DNA from: DATKJS01 sp964551995
Lineage (GTDB): Bacteria > Acidobacteriota > Aminicenantia > Aminicenantales > Saccharicenantaceae
NCBI GenBank assembly: GCA_964551995.1
Contig: CAZKFD010000011.1
Span: 1 to 64,000, forward strand
DNA: 64,000 bases
Direction of reading: 5' to 3'
A program made the translations under genes and the position numbers. The notes below the pieces were generated by a model that did no database searches, had not been told where the DNA came from, and worked only from the letters and a program-made list of their open reading frames with translations. Of this stretch, positions 15,425 through 23,860 are shown piece by piece. The first letter of the stretch is position 1. Every line of letters starts with the position of its first letter.

Positions 15425-16108
15425 ATGTTCTCCCCCGACGTGATTCTGGCGGTCCCCCCGGGAATTGTGGATAATAGTCTCTATGAAGTCCCGGACGAAA
15501 TCCTGGGAGCGGCGGGGATTGTGAGCCCGGCGGAGGGCGGACAGCCTGTCTGGGGAACGGCCGACAAGGCCCGAGTGGCCGAGCTCGTCGAGAAGAGCCG
15601 GGCCGGGGACCTCGAGGCCATGGAATCCCTCTACGAGATGTTCAAGGGGCCGGTGTTCAACCTGCAGTACCGGCACACCATGAACCGGGCCGTCGCCGAG
15701 GATCTGCTCCAGGACGTCTTCGTGAAGATCTTCTCGCACCTCAAAGAGGTCCGGGACGCCGAGACCTTCCCGGGCTGGGTCTTCCGCATCGCCCTCAATA
15801 CCTGCTACAGCTACCTGCGGCAGAAGCAGACTCATCAGGGGCGGACGGTTTCGCTGACCGCGATCGAAGGACGGATCGAGGAGGAAAGCGCCGGGCGGGG
15901 GGAGAACGACCTCAAAGGGCCCCTCGAGCAGGCCATCGGCTCGCTCCCGCCGCGGCTCCGGAGCGTCTTCATCCTCCACGACGTCCAGGGGCACAAGCAC
16001 GAAGAGATCTCGAGGCTCCTGGGGTGTTCTGTGGGGACCTCGAAGTCCCAGCTCTTCAAGGCCCGGATGAAGCTGCGGGCCCTTCTCCGGGCCCGGAAAA
16101 TCGTTTGA
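15425..16108 (+). CDS. ECF-family RNA polymerase sigma factor
   Basis: 227 residues from ATG 15425 (GAGGAAAG upstream; GTG 15413 is an alternative). Region 2 is visible as LYEMFKGPVFNLQYRHTMNR and AVAEDLLQDVFVKIFSHL, ending in TFPGWVFRIALNTCYSYLRQ; region 4 as LPPRLRSVFILHDVQGHKHE and EISRLLGCSVGTSKSQLFKA, a helix-turn-helix. It has an unusual 45-residue N-terminal extension before region 2. It is followed 12 bases later by a zinc-finger anti-sigma gene and then a DUF4097 protein, a common envelope-stress arrangement. An ECF-type promoter directly upstream suggests positive autoregulation. Confidence 0.92.
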   Translation: MFSPDVILAVPPGIVDNSLYEVPDEILGAAGIVSPAEGGQPVWGTADKARVAELVEKSRAGDLEAMESLYEMFKGPVFNLQYRHTMNRAVAEDLLQDVFVKIFSHLKEVRDAETFPGWVFRIALNTCYSYLRQKQTHQGRTVSLTAIEGRIEEESAGRGENDLKGPLEQAIGSLPPRLRSVFILHDVQGHKHEEISRLLGCSVGTSKSQLFKARMKLRALLRARKIV

Positions 16109-16120
16109 CGGAGAAAGACC

Positions 16121-16828
16121 ATGAGATGCCGTCGAGCACGAAAATCCATCAGCGAATACGTGGACGGTTCCCTCGGGGACCGGAAGAAGGCTGCCCTCGA
16201 GCGTCATCTCAGCGCGTGCCCGGCCTGCCGGGAGGTCCTCGAGGATTTCCGGGCGATCGCCGGTGCCTCGCCCGCGCTCGCCGGTCCCGAACCGGGCGCG
16301 GCCGTCTGGCCCCGGATTCGGGCCCGCCTGGAGGCTCCCGGGGCCGCGCCTTCGCCTGCCGGCGTCCCCGTTCCCGGGCGCCGGGCTTTCGGTTGGGGCA
16401 CGCCTGCTTTGAAGCTTGTGGGCGTTGCGGCCGTTGTCCTGATTCTCGCCGCCTCGGGCGTTTTCTTCGGCCTCAGGCTGGGGAAGAAGGGCGTCCCGGA
16501 GAGAATCGCCGATCCGGAGAAATACACGCTCGCCAGACTGGACAGAGCCGAGCGCGACTGCCAGCAAGCGATCGTTTCCCTGAGCGCGGCTTTCGCGGCC
16601 CGGAAAGGGACGATGGCTCCCCAGGTCGCCGATATTTTTGACAGGAGCTTGGCTGTCGTCGACGACACGATTCGGACCTGCCGTCAGGCAGTTCGGAGGG
16701 AGCCGGACGACCTCCAGGCCAGGAACTATCTGCTGGCCGCCTACATGGACAAGGTCTCCGTCCTCGATACGGCCCTGGACCTCGAGCCGGGAAGCTTGAG
16801 GTCTCCGGGACGGGGAATCGGGGCTTGA
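16121..16828 (+). CDS. Membrane-anchored anti-sigma factor, zf-HC2 type
   Basis: 235 residues. The N-terminus has the zinc-binding anti-sigma arrangement: Cys3, an acidic YVDGSLGDRKKAALERHL helix, and HLSACPACR (H-x3-C-x2-C). A single membrane span near residues 97-118 (LKLVGVAAVVLILAASGVFF) separates it from a C-terminal domain rich in helices (DRAERDCQQAIVSLSAAFAA) that would be periplasmic and sense the signal. Such proteins hold the sigma factor at the membrane until stress. It is co-transcribed with the ECF gene upstream and the DUF4097 gene 30 bases downstream. Confidence 0.88.
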   Translation: MRCRRARKSISEYVDGSLGDRKKAALERHLSACPACREVLEDFRAIAGASPALAGPEPGAAVWPRIRARLEAPGAAPSPAGVPVPGRRAFGWGTPALKLVGVAAVVLILAASGVFFGLRLGKKGVPERIADPEKYTLARLDRAERDCQQAIVSLSAAFAARKGTMAPQVADIFDRSLAVVDDTIRTCRQAVRREPDDLQARNYLLAAYMDKVSVLDTALDLEPGSLRSPGRGIGA

Positions 16829-16857
16829 ACATAACACGGGCGTGAAGGAGAAGAGCC

Positions 16858-17823
16858 ATGAAAAACAGCAACGGAAGAAAGTGGACGGCGATTCTCGCCG
16901 CCGTGGCCGTCATGCTGGCTTTCGGAACCTCTTGGGCTTTCGGCCGCGAGAAGCATGAAGAGAAATTCGAGAAGACGGTTCCCCTGGCCAGAGACGGGAA
17001 GGTCGTCCTGAGCAACACTTCTGGCGACATCGAGATCACGAGCTGGAAGCAAGACCAGGTCAAGATCGAGGCCCTCAAGACCTCCGAAGCCTCGTCTCTC
17101 GACAAGGCCAAGGAAAACGCCCAGCAGGTGACGATTGATGTGGCCGGCGAGGCCGGCGTCGTCCAGATCTCGACCAAGTTCCCCGAACACCTGGGAGGCT
17201 TTTGGGGGGGCAGCTCGATCAATGTCTCCGTTTCATACAAGCTCAAAGTCCCGGAGAAGGCCTCCGTCGAGGTGAAATCCATCAGCGGCGACATCCACCT
17301 GGCGTCGATCGGCGGGGAGGCGAAGGTGCGGTCCGTCAGCGGCGACGTGGGCGTGCTGGGCGCGGCCGGCGTCGATGTGAACCTGACTAGCGGCGACCTC
17401 ACGCTCGAAAACATCGTCGGCGACGTCTACATCAAGAGCGTCTCGGGCGATATCAAGGTGAAGAGCGTCAAGGGATCGATCGAGCTGTCGTCGGTGAGCG
17501 GCGACATCACGCTGAAGGACGTCTCGGAGGCCCGCACGGTCAGCGGCAAGAGCATCAGCGGCGACATCACCTACATGGGGACCATCATGCCCGGAGGGAA
17601 TTACGAGCTCAAGTCCCACAGCGGCAACGTCGAGATGAAGATCCCCGCCAATTCGGCCTTCGACTTCGAGGCCAACACCTTCAGCGGCGTCATCGACACA
17701 GACTTCGCGATCGAGACGATGGGGAAGATCTCTCCGAAGGAAATCCACGGGACCGTCAACAAAGGCGGCGCCCGGATCCGGATGACGACTTTCAGCGGGA
17801 ACATCGACCTCAAGAAATATTGA
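16858..17823 (+). CDS. DUF4097-family beta-strand repeat protein, secreted
   Basis: 321 residues with a signal peptide (KWTAILAAVAVMLAFGTSWAFG). The mature protein is a run of short beta repeats built on a V-x-S-(V/I)-S-G-D-I/V unit: at least eight SGD(I/V/L) or SGN(I/V) turns between residues 55 and 320, predicting a right-handed beta-solenoid. DUF4097 proteins sit outside the cytoplasm and frequently follow ECF/anti-sigma pairs, but their ligand is not known. Here it closes the sigma operon and is followed by a perfect Rho-independent terminator. It may be an output or a sensor of the system. Confidence 0.87.
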   Translation: MKNSNGRKWTAILAAVAVMLAFGTSWAFGREKHEEKFEKTVPLARDGKVVLSNTSGDIEITSWKQDQVKIEALKTSEASSLDKAKENAQQVTIDVAGEAGVVQISTKFPEHLGGFWGGSSINVSVSYKLKVPEKASVEVKSISGDIHLASIGGEAKVRSVSGDVGVLGAAGVDVNLTSGDLTLENIVGDVYIKSVSGDIKVKSVKGSIELSSVSGDITLKDVSEARTVSGKSISGDITYMGTIMPGGNYELKSHSGNVEMKIPANSAFDFEANTFSGVIDTDFAIETMGKISPKEIHGTVNKGGARIRMTTFSGNIDLKKY

Positions 17824-17863
17824 CGGAGCGAGCCGCGGAGGCTCTCCTTCGAGCCGCATTTCC

Positions 17864-17891
17864 GGGGCGGCCTTCGGGCCGCCCCTTTTTA
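17864..17891 (+). terminator. Rho-independent terminator after the ECF operon
   Basis: GGGGCGGCC (17864-17872), tetraloop TTCG, GGCCGCCCC (17877-17885), then TTTTTA. A perfect 9-bp GC stem with a UUCG-type loop and T-run; the clearest terminator in the window. Confidence 0.95.
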
Positions 17892-17933
17892 TTTCCCCGG
17901 GACGTGGTATGATATCGCCCTCGCCAGACGAAG

Positions 17934-19082
17934 ATGCGCCGCGTCCATCTCATCAACTTCGTCCGCAAGGCGGCCGTCCTAGGCGCCTTTTTTCTGGCCC
18001 CGCTCCATTTCCTCAAACTCGGCTTCAGCGGCCTCGAGATCGGCGTCATCGCCTCCGGCTACGGCCTGGCGCCGCTCGTCTTCTCCTTCCCGACCGGCTG
18101 GACGAACGACCGGTTCTCGATGAAGCGCGTGATCCTGGCTTCCCTCCTGGCGCAGAGTGCCGTCCTCGTCCTCATCGGGCTGGCGCGCGAAGCCTGGCTC
18201 ATGGCCGGGCTCTTTCTCGTTTTCGGGATGGCCAACAACGTCCTCGACGTTTCGATCAACAGCCTTTATTACAAGAATCCCGGCGGAGGCAACCCCAACA
18301 GGAAATACGGAACGTACAATTTCTGGCTGTCGCTGGGGCCGCCCGCCGGGATCCTCGCCGGCGGGGCGTTGATGGGCCTGGCCGGATACCGGGCGCTCCT
18401 CGGGGTCTTCGCCGGGCTGACCCTGCTCCTGGCGCCGGCCCTGCGGGGGCTGGGGGGCGAGCGGTTCTCCATCGTCCGGATCAAGGAATACCGGTCGATC
18501 TTTCTGAAGAAAAACGTCCTGGCCTTTTCACTCTGCCTCTTCGTGCTGGCGCTCCACTGGGGAGTCGAAGGGACGGTTTACGCCCCCTTCCTTCGGAGCC
18601 GGTTCGGTCTCGACGATTTCCAGGTGGGGCTCTACATCTCCCTGGCCTACTTGGCCCTGGCGTTCTCGTCCCTAGCCGTGAGCCGGCTCGGATTCAACCC
18701 GGAGAGAAACCGCCGCCTTTTCCTTCTCGGCATGGCGCTCTCGGGCCTCGGATTGATCCTGATGGTTCAGCACGACGTCCGCATGTCCTTCCTGTTCCGG
18801 GTCATCCACGAGGGCGGCGACGGGGTGCTCGGCGCCCTGGCGGTCCTGTATATTTCGGGGCTCTTTGAGAAGCGCACGATCGGGGGGAGCGCCGGGATCC
18901 TGACGGCGCTCCAGACGTCCGGCCAGATGGCCGGCGCCCTGGCCTTCTCAACGCTCGGCTTCCGCGCCGGGCTCCAGTATCCGTTCATCATCGCCGGGGC
19001 CCTTCTCCTGGCCAACGCGGCCTTCGGGCTCTACGCCGTTCCGCAGGAGCGCGGGCTCGGGGAGATTCCCGCGCCCGCCTGA
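17934..19082 (+). CDS. Major facilitator superfamily transporter
   Basis: 382 residues and about 12 hydrophobic spans, somewhat short for an MFS carrier. The loop 2-3 signature is recognisable as GWTNDRFSMKRVI, and spans alternate with short loops to the end (LQTSGQMAGALAFSTLGFRA). The substrate cannot be read from sequence; the overall look is that of drug or metabolite exporters rather than sugar porters. The start ATG 17934 lies 42 bases after the ECF-operon terminator, so it has its own promoter. It is followed 15 bases later by the YgiQ-family gene and may be cotranscribed with it. Confidence 0.85.
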   Translation: MRRVHLINFVRKAAVLGAFFLAPLHFLKLGFSGLEIGVIASGYGLAPLVFSFPTGWTNDRFSMKRVILASLLAQSAVLVLIGLAREAWLMAGLFLVFGMANNVLDVSINSLYYKNPGGGNPNRKYGTYNFWLSLGPPAGILAGGALMGLAGYRALLGVFAGLTLLLAPALRGLGGERFSIVRIKEYRSIFLKKNVLAFSLCLFVLALHWGVEGTVYAPFLRSRFGLDDFQVGLYISLAYLALAFSSLAVSRLGFNPERNRRLFLLGMALSGLGLILMVQHDVRMSFLFRVIHEGGDGVLGALAVLYISGLFEKRTIGGSAGILTALQTSGQMAGALAFSTLGFRAGLQYPFIIAGALLLANAAFGLYAVPQERGLGEIPAPA

Positions 19083-19097
19083 CAGGAGGAGCGCCGC

Positions 19098-20714
19098 ATG
19101 ATCGCGACCGAAGGGGCGGGCTTCGACATCATCCTCGTGAGCGGCGATCCTTACGCCGATCATCCCCTCTCTCCCGTCGGGGTCATCGCCCGCGTTCTCG
19201 ACGCGCGGGGCTATCGCGTCGGCGTCATCGGGTCGCCGGATTGGAAGAGAAACGACGATTTCCTGAAGCTCGGCCGGCCGCGGCTCTTTTTCGGCGTCAC
19301 CTCGGGCGCGATCGACAGCCTGCTCGTCAACTACTCCCCCCTCAAGCGGGAGCGGGCCCGCGACCGCAACGTACCCCATGTCGCCCGGATGCCGGACCGG
19401 GCCGTCATCGTCTACGCGAATAAGATTCGGGAGCTCCACCGGGGCGTGCCGATCGTGCTCGGGGGGATCGAGGCCTCGCTGCGCCGCTTCGCCCATTACG
19501 ATTACTGGGACGACGCGGTGCGCCGGTCGATCCTCCTCGACGCGCGGGCGAACATCCTCGTCTTCGGCCCCGGAGAGATTCAGGCCCTCGAGATCGCGAA
19601 ACGTCTCGGCCGCGGCGACGGCCTGGAAGGGATCCCGGGGACGTGCGTCATCCGCAGCGAGCCGCCGCCCGGCGCCCGGGTCATTCCTTCCTTCGAAGGC
19701 GCGGCCCGCGATAAGGACCTCTTCTGCGAGGCCCAACGCGCGCTCTCCAGCCGCCGGCTCCTGGCCCAGGGCCACGCCAACCGCTTCGTCGTCCAGTATC
19801 CGTCTCCCGAATACCGGACGGGCGACCTCGACTGGATTTACGGATTGCCGTTCTCGCGCGAGATCCCGGAGGGCTTTCCCGAGCTCGGGATGGCGAAATT
19901 CTCCGTTGTGACGCACCGGGGCTGCGTCGGCCGATGCTCCTTCTGCTCGCTCGCCCTTCACCAGGGCGACCGCATCGTCTCCCGGAGCGAGGCGTCGATC
20001 CTCGAGGAGATCCGCCGCCTGACGATGCGCGCCGACTGGAAAGGATCCGTCGACGACCTCGGCGGACCGACGGCCAACATGTACGGCATGGATTGCGCGT
20101 CTCCATGCCCGGACGGAGCCTGCCTGTCGTGCCGCCGGCTCGACCGGAGCCACGCGCGGCTTATCGAGCTCATGCGGAAGGCGCGCAAGCTTCCGGGCGT
20201 CAAGAAGATCTTCGTCCGGAGCGGCGTCCGCTACGACCTAGCCCTGGAGAGCCGGGAATACATCGAGGAGCTCGCGAAACACCACATTTCCGGGCTGCTG
20301 AAGATCGCTCCCGAGCACGTTTCCGAGCCGGTCCTCAGGCTGATGGGCAAGGGCGGCGGCCGGAAGGCCCTCGAGGAATTCCGGCGGGTTTTCGCCGAAA
20401 TCAACAAAAAGACAGGCCGGGGCCGGTGGGCGAGCCCGCAACATCTCAAGTATTACTTCATGGTCGGCCACCCGGGGACGTCGGAAAAAGAGGCGAAGGA
20501 GCTGGCCGCCTACGTCAGGGAGCTGGAGAGATCGGGGGAGAAGCCGGTCGAGGGCGTCCAGATCTTCACCCCGACGCCGATGACCCGCTCGACCTGCATG
20601 TATCACACGGGAAAAGACCCAGAGACCGGAGAAAACGTCTACGTCCCGCGTCCGTATGCCGAAAAAAAGGCCCAGAGAAGGATGCTGACACGGACGGCCC
20701 GCGAACAGGACTGA
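19098..20714 (+). CDS. ygiQ: YgiQ-family (UPF0313) radical SAM protein
   Basis: 538 residues, ATG 19098 with AGGAGGA upstream. An N-terminal Rossmann-like domain (IILVSGDPYADHPLSPVGVI) precedes the radical SAM cluster motif with cysteines at about 276, 280 and 283 (THRGCVGRCSFCSLALHQG). A second cysteine-rich loop (CASPCPDGACLSCRRLDRSH) and the conserved YFMVGHPGTSEKEA, IFTPTPMTRSTCMYHTGKDP follow. YgiQ proteins bind 4Fe-4S and S-adenosylmethionine; their reaction is not established. It lacks the extra C-terminal tail found in longer members. Family assignment is firm. Confidence 0.92.
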   Translation: MIATEGAGFDIILVSGDPYADHPLSPVGVIARVLDARGYRVGVIGSPDWKRNDDFLKLGRPRLFFGVTSGAIDSLLVNYSPLKRERARDRNVPHVARMPDRAVIVYANKIRELHRGVPIVLGGIEASLRRFAHYDYWDDAVRRSILLDARANILVFGPGEIQALEIAKRLGRGDGLEGIPGTCVIRSEPPPGARVIPSFEGAARDKDLFCEAQRALSSRRLLAQGHANRFVVQYPSPEYRTGDLDWIYGLPFSREIPEGFPELGMAKFSVVTHRGCVGRCSFCSLALHQGDRIVSRSEASILEEIRRLTMRADWKGSVDDLGGPTANMYGMDCASPCPDGACLSCRRLDRSHARLIELMRKARKLPGVKKIFVRSGVRYDLALESREYIEELAKHHISGLLKIAPEHVSEPVLRLMGKGGGRKALEEFRRVFAEINKKTGRGRWASPQHLKYYFMVGHPGTSEKEAKELAAYVRELERSGEKPVEGVQIFTPTPMTRSTCMYHTGKDPETGENVYVPRPYAEKKAQRRMLTRTAREQD

Positions 20715-20801
20715 TTATTTCTGCTTTCTTCCGGATCGTGTCCCATCGTGGCGCGAGATCAACGAGATTAATAAGTTCTTTGCACGTCCATTGTTAACGG
20801 C

Positions 20802-20830
20802 TTGACATTCCCCATCGATAGGCATATCGT
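20802..20830 (+). promoter_or_regulatory. Promoter of the vapBC module
   Basis: TTGACA at 20802-20807, 17-base spacer, TATCGT at 20825-20830 as the best -10. It lies within the inverted-repeat operator and about 33 bases upstream of the vapB start. Confidence 0.6.
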
Positions 20831-20852
20831 AATACCAAATTGCTATCGATGG
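20812..20852. promoter_or_regulatory. Perfect 10-bp inverted repeat, probable VapBC operator
   Basis: CCATCGATAG (20812-20821) and CTATCGATGG (20843-20852) are exact inverted copies separated by 21 bases and bracket the -10 region. Each arm contains the palindrome ATCGAT. The placement is what is expected for autorepression by an antitoxin-toxin complex. Confidence 0.75.
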
Positions 20853-20862
20853 AGATTTGAGG

Positions 20863-21069
20863 ATGCAAGAAGTGAAGATCTCTCCTAAATATCAGGTCGT
20901 CATTCCCCTGGAGGTCCGGGAATCCATGGAGCTCAAACCGGGACAGAAGCTCCATGTCATCCGTTTCGCTAACAGAATTGAGATGATACCCGTCAAGGAG
21001 ATTAAGGAGATGCGTGGATTTCTCAAGGGAATCCCGACCCGGGTTGCACGGGAAAGGGATCGGTATTGA
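20863..21069 (+). CDS. vapB: AbrB/MazE-type antitoxin (VapB-like)
   Basis: 68 residues from ATG 20863, with GGAG at 20851-20854. The swapped-hairpin AbrB DNA-binding domain is clear: VKISPKYQVVIPLEVRESME, then LKPGQKLHVI and a C-terminal basic tail (KGIPTRVARERDRY) expected to wrap the toxin. It binds its own operator and neutralises the downstream PIN-domain toxin. The stop codon overlaps the toxin start (TTGA). The inverted repeat upstream fits autoregulation. Confidence 0.9.
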   Translation: MQEVKISPKYQVVIPLEVRESMELKPGQKLHVIRFANRIEMIPVKEIKEMRGFLKGIPTRVARERDRY

Positions 21070-21440
21070 ACCTGGTGGATTCTTCGGGGTGGCTGGAATA
21101 TTTTGCGGACGGGCCGAACGCCTCTTCGTTTGAAAAGCCTCTCGCCGACCCGGCGACGATTCTGGTCCCGACAATTTGTCTCTATGAAGTTTTTAAAGTC
21201 GTCCTTCGGGAAAAGGGAGATGACGCAGCCTTCCAGGCGGCCGCCATCATGTCCCAGGGCCGCGTGATCGACCTGACGCCCGAGATCGCGGTCCTTGCGG
21301 CCAAAACCAGCCTAGACGAAAAGCTCCCCATGGCGGACAGTATCGTGATGGCGACAGGCAGGACACACGGGGCGATGGTCTGGACTCAGGACGAGGATTT
21401 CAAAGACCTTCCCGGAGCCAAGTACTTCAGGAAGGGCTGA
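21066..21440 (+). CDS. vapC: PIN-domain ribonuclease toxin (VapC-like)
   Basis: 124 residues from TTG 21066, which overlaps the antitoxin stop codon; no better start exists and the fold begins at once (MNLVDSSGWLEYF). PIN metal ligands are D5, E41 (ICLYEVF), D91 (LPMADSIVMATGR) and D109/D111 (WTQDEDFKDL). VapC toxins cut specific RNAs, often initiator tRNA or rRNA, when freed from VapB. The gene overlaps the 3' end of the convergent pncA gene by 14 bases. Confidence 0.9.
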   Translation: MNLVDSSGWLEYFADGPNASSFEKPLADPATILVPTICLYEVFKVVLREKGDDAAFQAAAIMSQGRVIDLTPEIAVLAAKTSLDEKLPMADSIVMATGRTHGAMVWTQDEDFKDLPGAKYFRKG

Positions 21441-22038
21441 ATTCGCTTCGGACGATCGCCCCGCCCTTGGCCAGAATCTCCTTCTCAGCCGCCCGGAATC
21501 CCTCTTCACTGATGGCCCGGGTGGCGTCCTTGACGAGCACGGCGGCAAAACCCAGGGACAGCGCATCCAGCAGGCTGTACAGGACGCAGAAGTCGGCGGC
21601 CAGGCCGACCAGGAAGACCCGGTCGACGTACCTCTGTTTCAGGTAGCCTTCGAGGCCCGTCGATTTCCGCCGGGCGTTGTCGAAGAACGTGCTGTAGCTG
21701 TCGATCCCGGGATCGGTCCCTTTCCTGATGATGGCCTCGACGCGTTTCATGTCCAGGGCTCTGGAGAATTCGGCGCCCGGGCTCCCCTGGACGCAGTGGT
21801 CCGGCCAGAGGATCTGCTCGACCCCGCCGAGGAGGACGGTCTCGAACACCTGCTTCCCGGGGTGGCTCGAAGCGAAGCTTCCATGTCCGGCCGGGTGCCA
21901 GTCCTGCGTGGCCACGACCAGCCCGAAGCGTTCCTGGAGACGGTTCGCCACGAGGATGATCTCCTCGCCCCTCGGTACGGCCAGCGAACCTCCGGGCAGA
22001 AAGTCGTTCTGGATATCGATGAGGATCAGCGCGTCCAT
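21427..22038 (-). CDS. pncA: Nicotinamidase (isochorismatase-fold amidohydrolase)
   Basis: 203 residues. DIQNDFLPGGSLAV at the N-terminus gives catalytic Asp8; the lysine is in AIIRKGTD; the nucleophilic cysteine is in GLAADFCVLYS; ATQDWHPAGHGSF supplies the metal-site residues. PncA hydrolyses nicotinamide to nicotinate and ammonia in NAD salvage. The next gene upstream in the same direction is nicotinate phosphoribosyltransferase, whose stop lies one base before this start, so the two consecutive steps are co-expressed. Confidence 0.93.
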   Translation of the reverse strand: MDALILIDIQNDFLPGGSLAVPRGEEIILVANRLQERFGLVVATQDWHPAGHGSFASSHPGKQVFETVLLGGVEQILWPDHCVQGSPGAEFSRALDMKRVEAIIRKGTDPGIDSYSTFFDNARRKSTGLEGYLKQRYVDRVFLVGLAADFCVLYSLLDALSLGFAAVLVKDATRAISEEGFRAAEKEILAKGGAIVRSEFSPS

Positions 22039-22039
22039 G

Positions 22040-23452
22040 TCAGTTCTCCTCCCTGTGAAGCCGGGCCAGCCCGTTCCGGAGCTCGGCCAGCCGCTCGCTC
22101 AAGCCCACCTTGTAGATATGGGGGTTTTCAAATCTCTTGTGCTCGACCGGGAGGAGTGCCAGACGCTCCCGGGCGAAAGCGGCGATCCGGTCGACCGGTT
22201 CAGGCTCGAACCCCCTCCGTCCGTGCTCCATGACCGTAACGAGGAGCTCTTCCTTCCGGAACTCCGCGAGGCGCATCGACTTGCCGGGCTCGAACGGATG
22301 GACCATTCGCGGCACTTCACTCTCGCCCTCAAGGGCCACGGCGTCCGCTTCGAAGAGCCCCCGGCCGTTGAGAAAGCGGAAGAGCTTCTTCCGGCCCGGG
22401 AGGGTCGTTTTCGTCAGGCTTTCGGAAAGCTTGAGGCGCGGCTCCTCCCCGACCTCCGCCAGCTTGTAGACGCCGTCCAGCGCGCCGTCGGGAGCCCCGG
22501 TGGCCAGCCGCGTGCCCACGCCGAAGAGATCGATGGGCGCGCCCTGGTCGAGGAGGCTCCGGATCAGGTGCTCGTCGAGAAGGTTCGAGGCGACGATCTT
22601 GACATAGGCCAATCCCGCCTCGTCAAGCATCCGGCGGGTTTCCTTGGCCAAGTAGGCCAAATCGCCGCTGTCCAGGCGCACGCCGTAGAGACGGCGGCCG
22701 CGCCTCTCCATCTCCTTGGCCGCGCGGACGGCGTTCGGGACTCCGCTCCGGAGGGTGTCGTAGGTGTCGAGCAGGAAGATGCAGCCGTCAGGATGGGATT
22801 CCGCATAGCTGAGGAAGGCCTCGAGCTCGTCGCCGTGGCTCTCTATATAAGAATGGGCCATGGTGCCCGCGGGGCGGAGCCCGAAGCGCCGGGAGGAATA
22901 GACGTTGGACGTCGTGTCGCAACCGCCGATGACGGCCGCCCGGCTGGCGTGGATGCCGCCGAAGCCGTGCGACCGCCGCAGTCCGAATTCGCTCAGGAGG
23001 CGGGGCCCGGCGGCCAGCCGGAGCCGCGCCGCCTTGGTCGCGACGAGGCTCTCGAAATTGAGGAAATTGAGCAGAACGGTCTCGACGAGCTGGGCTTCGA
23101 GAAGGCGTCCTTCGACGCGGACCACGGGCTCCACGGGAAAGACGATTTCGCCTTCGCGGACCGACGCGATCGTCCCCCGGAACCGGAAACGGCCAAGATA
23201 CTCCAGGAAGCCGGCGTCGAAGCCCAGCGACCTGAGGTAGGAGAGGTCCTCCGCGCCGTACCGGAAGCGCTCGACGATGTCGAGAAAATCGGCCAGGCCG
23301 GCGAAGACGACGAAGCCGCCGTCAAAGGGGATTCTGCGGAAAAAATAATCGAAGACGGCCGGGGTCTCGCTCGTCCCGTCCCGGAAATAGGCCTGGGCCA
23401 TGGTGAGCTGATACATATCCGTGTACAGGCCCGTGTGCCCGTCGATCATCAT
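22040..23452 (-). CDS. pncB: Nicotinate phosphoribosyltransferase
   Basis: 470 residues, started at the ATG ending at 23452 (first of two adjacent ATGs) with GAGAGG upstream; the 84-codon longer frame is an artefact. The N-terminus GLYTDMYQLTMAQAYFRDG is diagnostic, as are RRSHGFGGIHASRAAVIGG, GTMAHSYIESHGDE (active-site His) and GVRLDSGDLAYLAKE. The enzyme makes nicotinate mononucleotide from nicotinate and PRPP, the second step of the Preiss-Handler pathway. Together with pncA it forms a nicotinamide-to-NaMN operon. Confidence 0.94.
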   Translation of the reverse strand: MMIDGHTGLYTDMYQLTMAQAYFRDGTSETPAVFDYFFRRIPFDGGFVVFAGLADFLDIVERFRYGAEDLSYLRSLGFDAGFLEYLGRFRFRGTIASVREGEIVFPVEPVVRVEGRLLEAQLVETVLLNFLNFESLVATKAARLRLAAGPRLLSEFGLRRSHGFGGIHASRAAVIGGCDTTSNVYSSRRFGLRPAGTMAHSYIESHGDELEAFLSYAESHPDGCIFLLDTYDTLRSGVPNAVRAAKEMERRGRRLYGVRLDSGDLAYLAKETRRMLDEAGLAYVKIVASNLLDEHLIRSLLDQGAPIDLFGVGTRLATGAPDGALDGVYKLAEVGEEPRLKLSESLTKTTLPGRKKLFRFLNGRGLFEADAVALEGESEVPRMVHPFEPGKSMRLAEFRKEELLVTVMEHGRRGFEPEPVDRIAAFARERLALLPVEHKRFENPHIYKVGLSERLAELRNGLARLHREEN

Positions 23453-23465
23453 GCGCCCGCCTCTC

Positions 23466-23496
23466 ATTATACGCGGAAAGGGCCGGGTGTTGACAA
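23466..23496 (-). promoter_or_regulatory. Candidate pncB-pncA promoter
   Basis: On the minus strand TATAAT (complement of 23466-23471) sits about 14 bases before the pncB start, with TTGTCA (complement of 23491-23496) 19 bases upstream. The spacing is longer than ideal. Confidence 0.4.
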
Positions 23497-23520
23497 CACG
23501 CCGCGCTCTCCGTACCCTTA

Positions 23521-23798
23521 TGGCCGTGGCCGCTGTGAAGGTCGCCGCCGCGGGGATCCTGCCGAGCCTCCAGGCCGTCGTGCGCCGGACGACGCGCATG
23601 GAGTTTTTTTCCTTCTCCGTGGTCTTCATCGGGCTGATCGAAGAGACGTTCAAGTATCTGCCGTTCGTGCTGTTGGCCCTGAGGCTCCTCTCGGCGGTTC
23701 TCATCCTCGGGCTCTGGGCCTGGGGGATCCGGACCCTCGAGAGGCGAGAGGCCGCAGCCCCGGCGTCCCCCGCCGAGGCCGGCCCGGATTCCTCCTAG
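23521..23798 (+). CDS. Possible small membrane protein, unknown
   Basis: 92 residues if started at ATG 23521, or 66 from ATG 23598; neither has a good ribosome site. The downstream part contains two hydrophobic stretches (FFSFSVVFIGLIEETF and PFVLLALRLLSAVLILGLWA) followed by a charged tail (RTLERRE) and an Ala/Pro-rich end, consistent with a two-span membrane protein. I recognise no family. It could be a chance frame in GC-rich DNA, so confidence is low. Confidence 0.3.
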
Positions 23799-23860
23799 GG
23801 GAACGAAAAAACTTTAAATCGGTCGGCTGAGCGGGTAATATAGAGACCCTTGATCCGAGC

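Noticed and set aside
20812..20852. Considering the ATCGAT repeats as part of a CRISPR or iteron array
   Set aside because: Only two arms, inverted rather than direct, placed exactly on a toxin-antitoxin promoter. No CRISPR-like repeat series was seen anywhere in the window.
23490..23519. TTGACA followed by TACCCT on the plus strand upstream of the small membrane ORF
   Set aside because: The -10 is weak and would leave only about two bases before the first ATG; the same region is better explained as the pncB promoter on the other strand.
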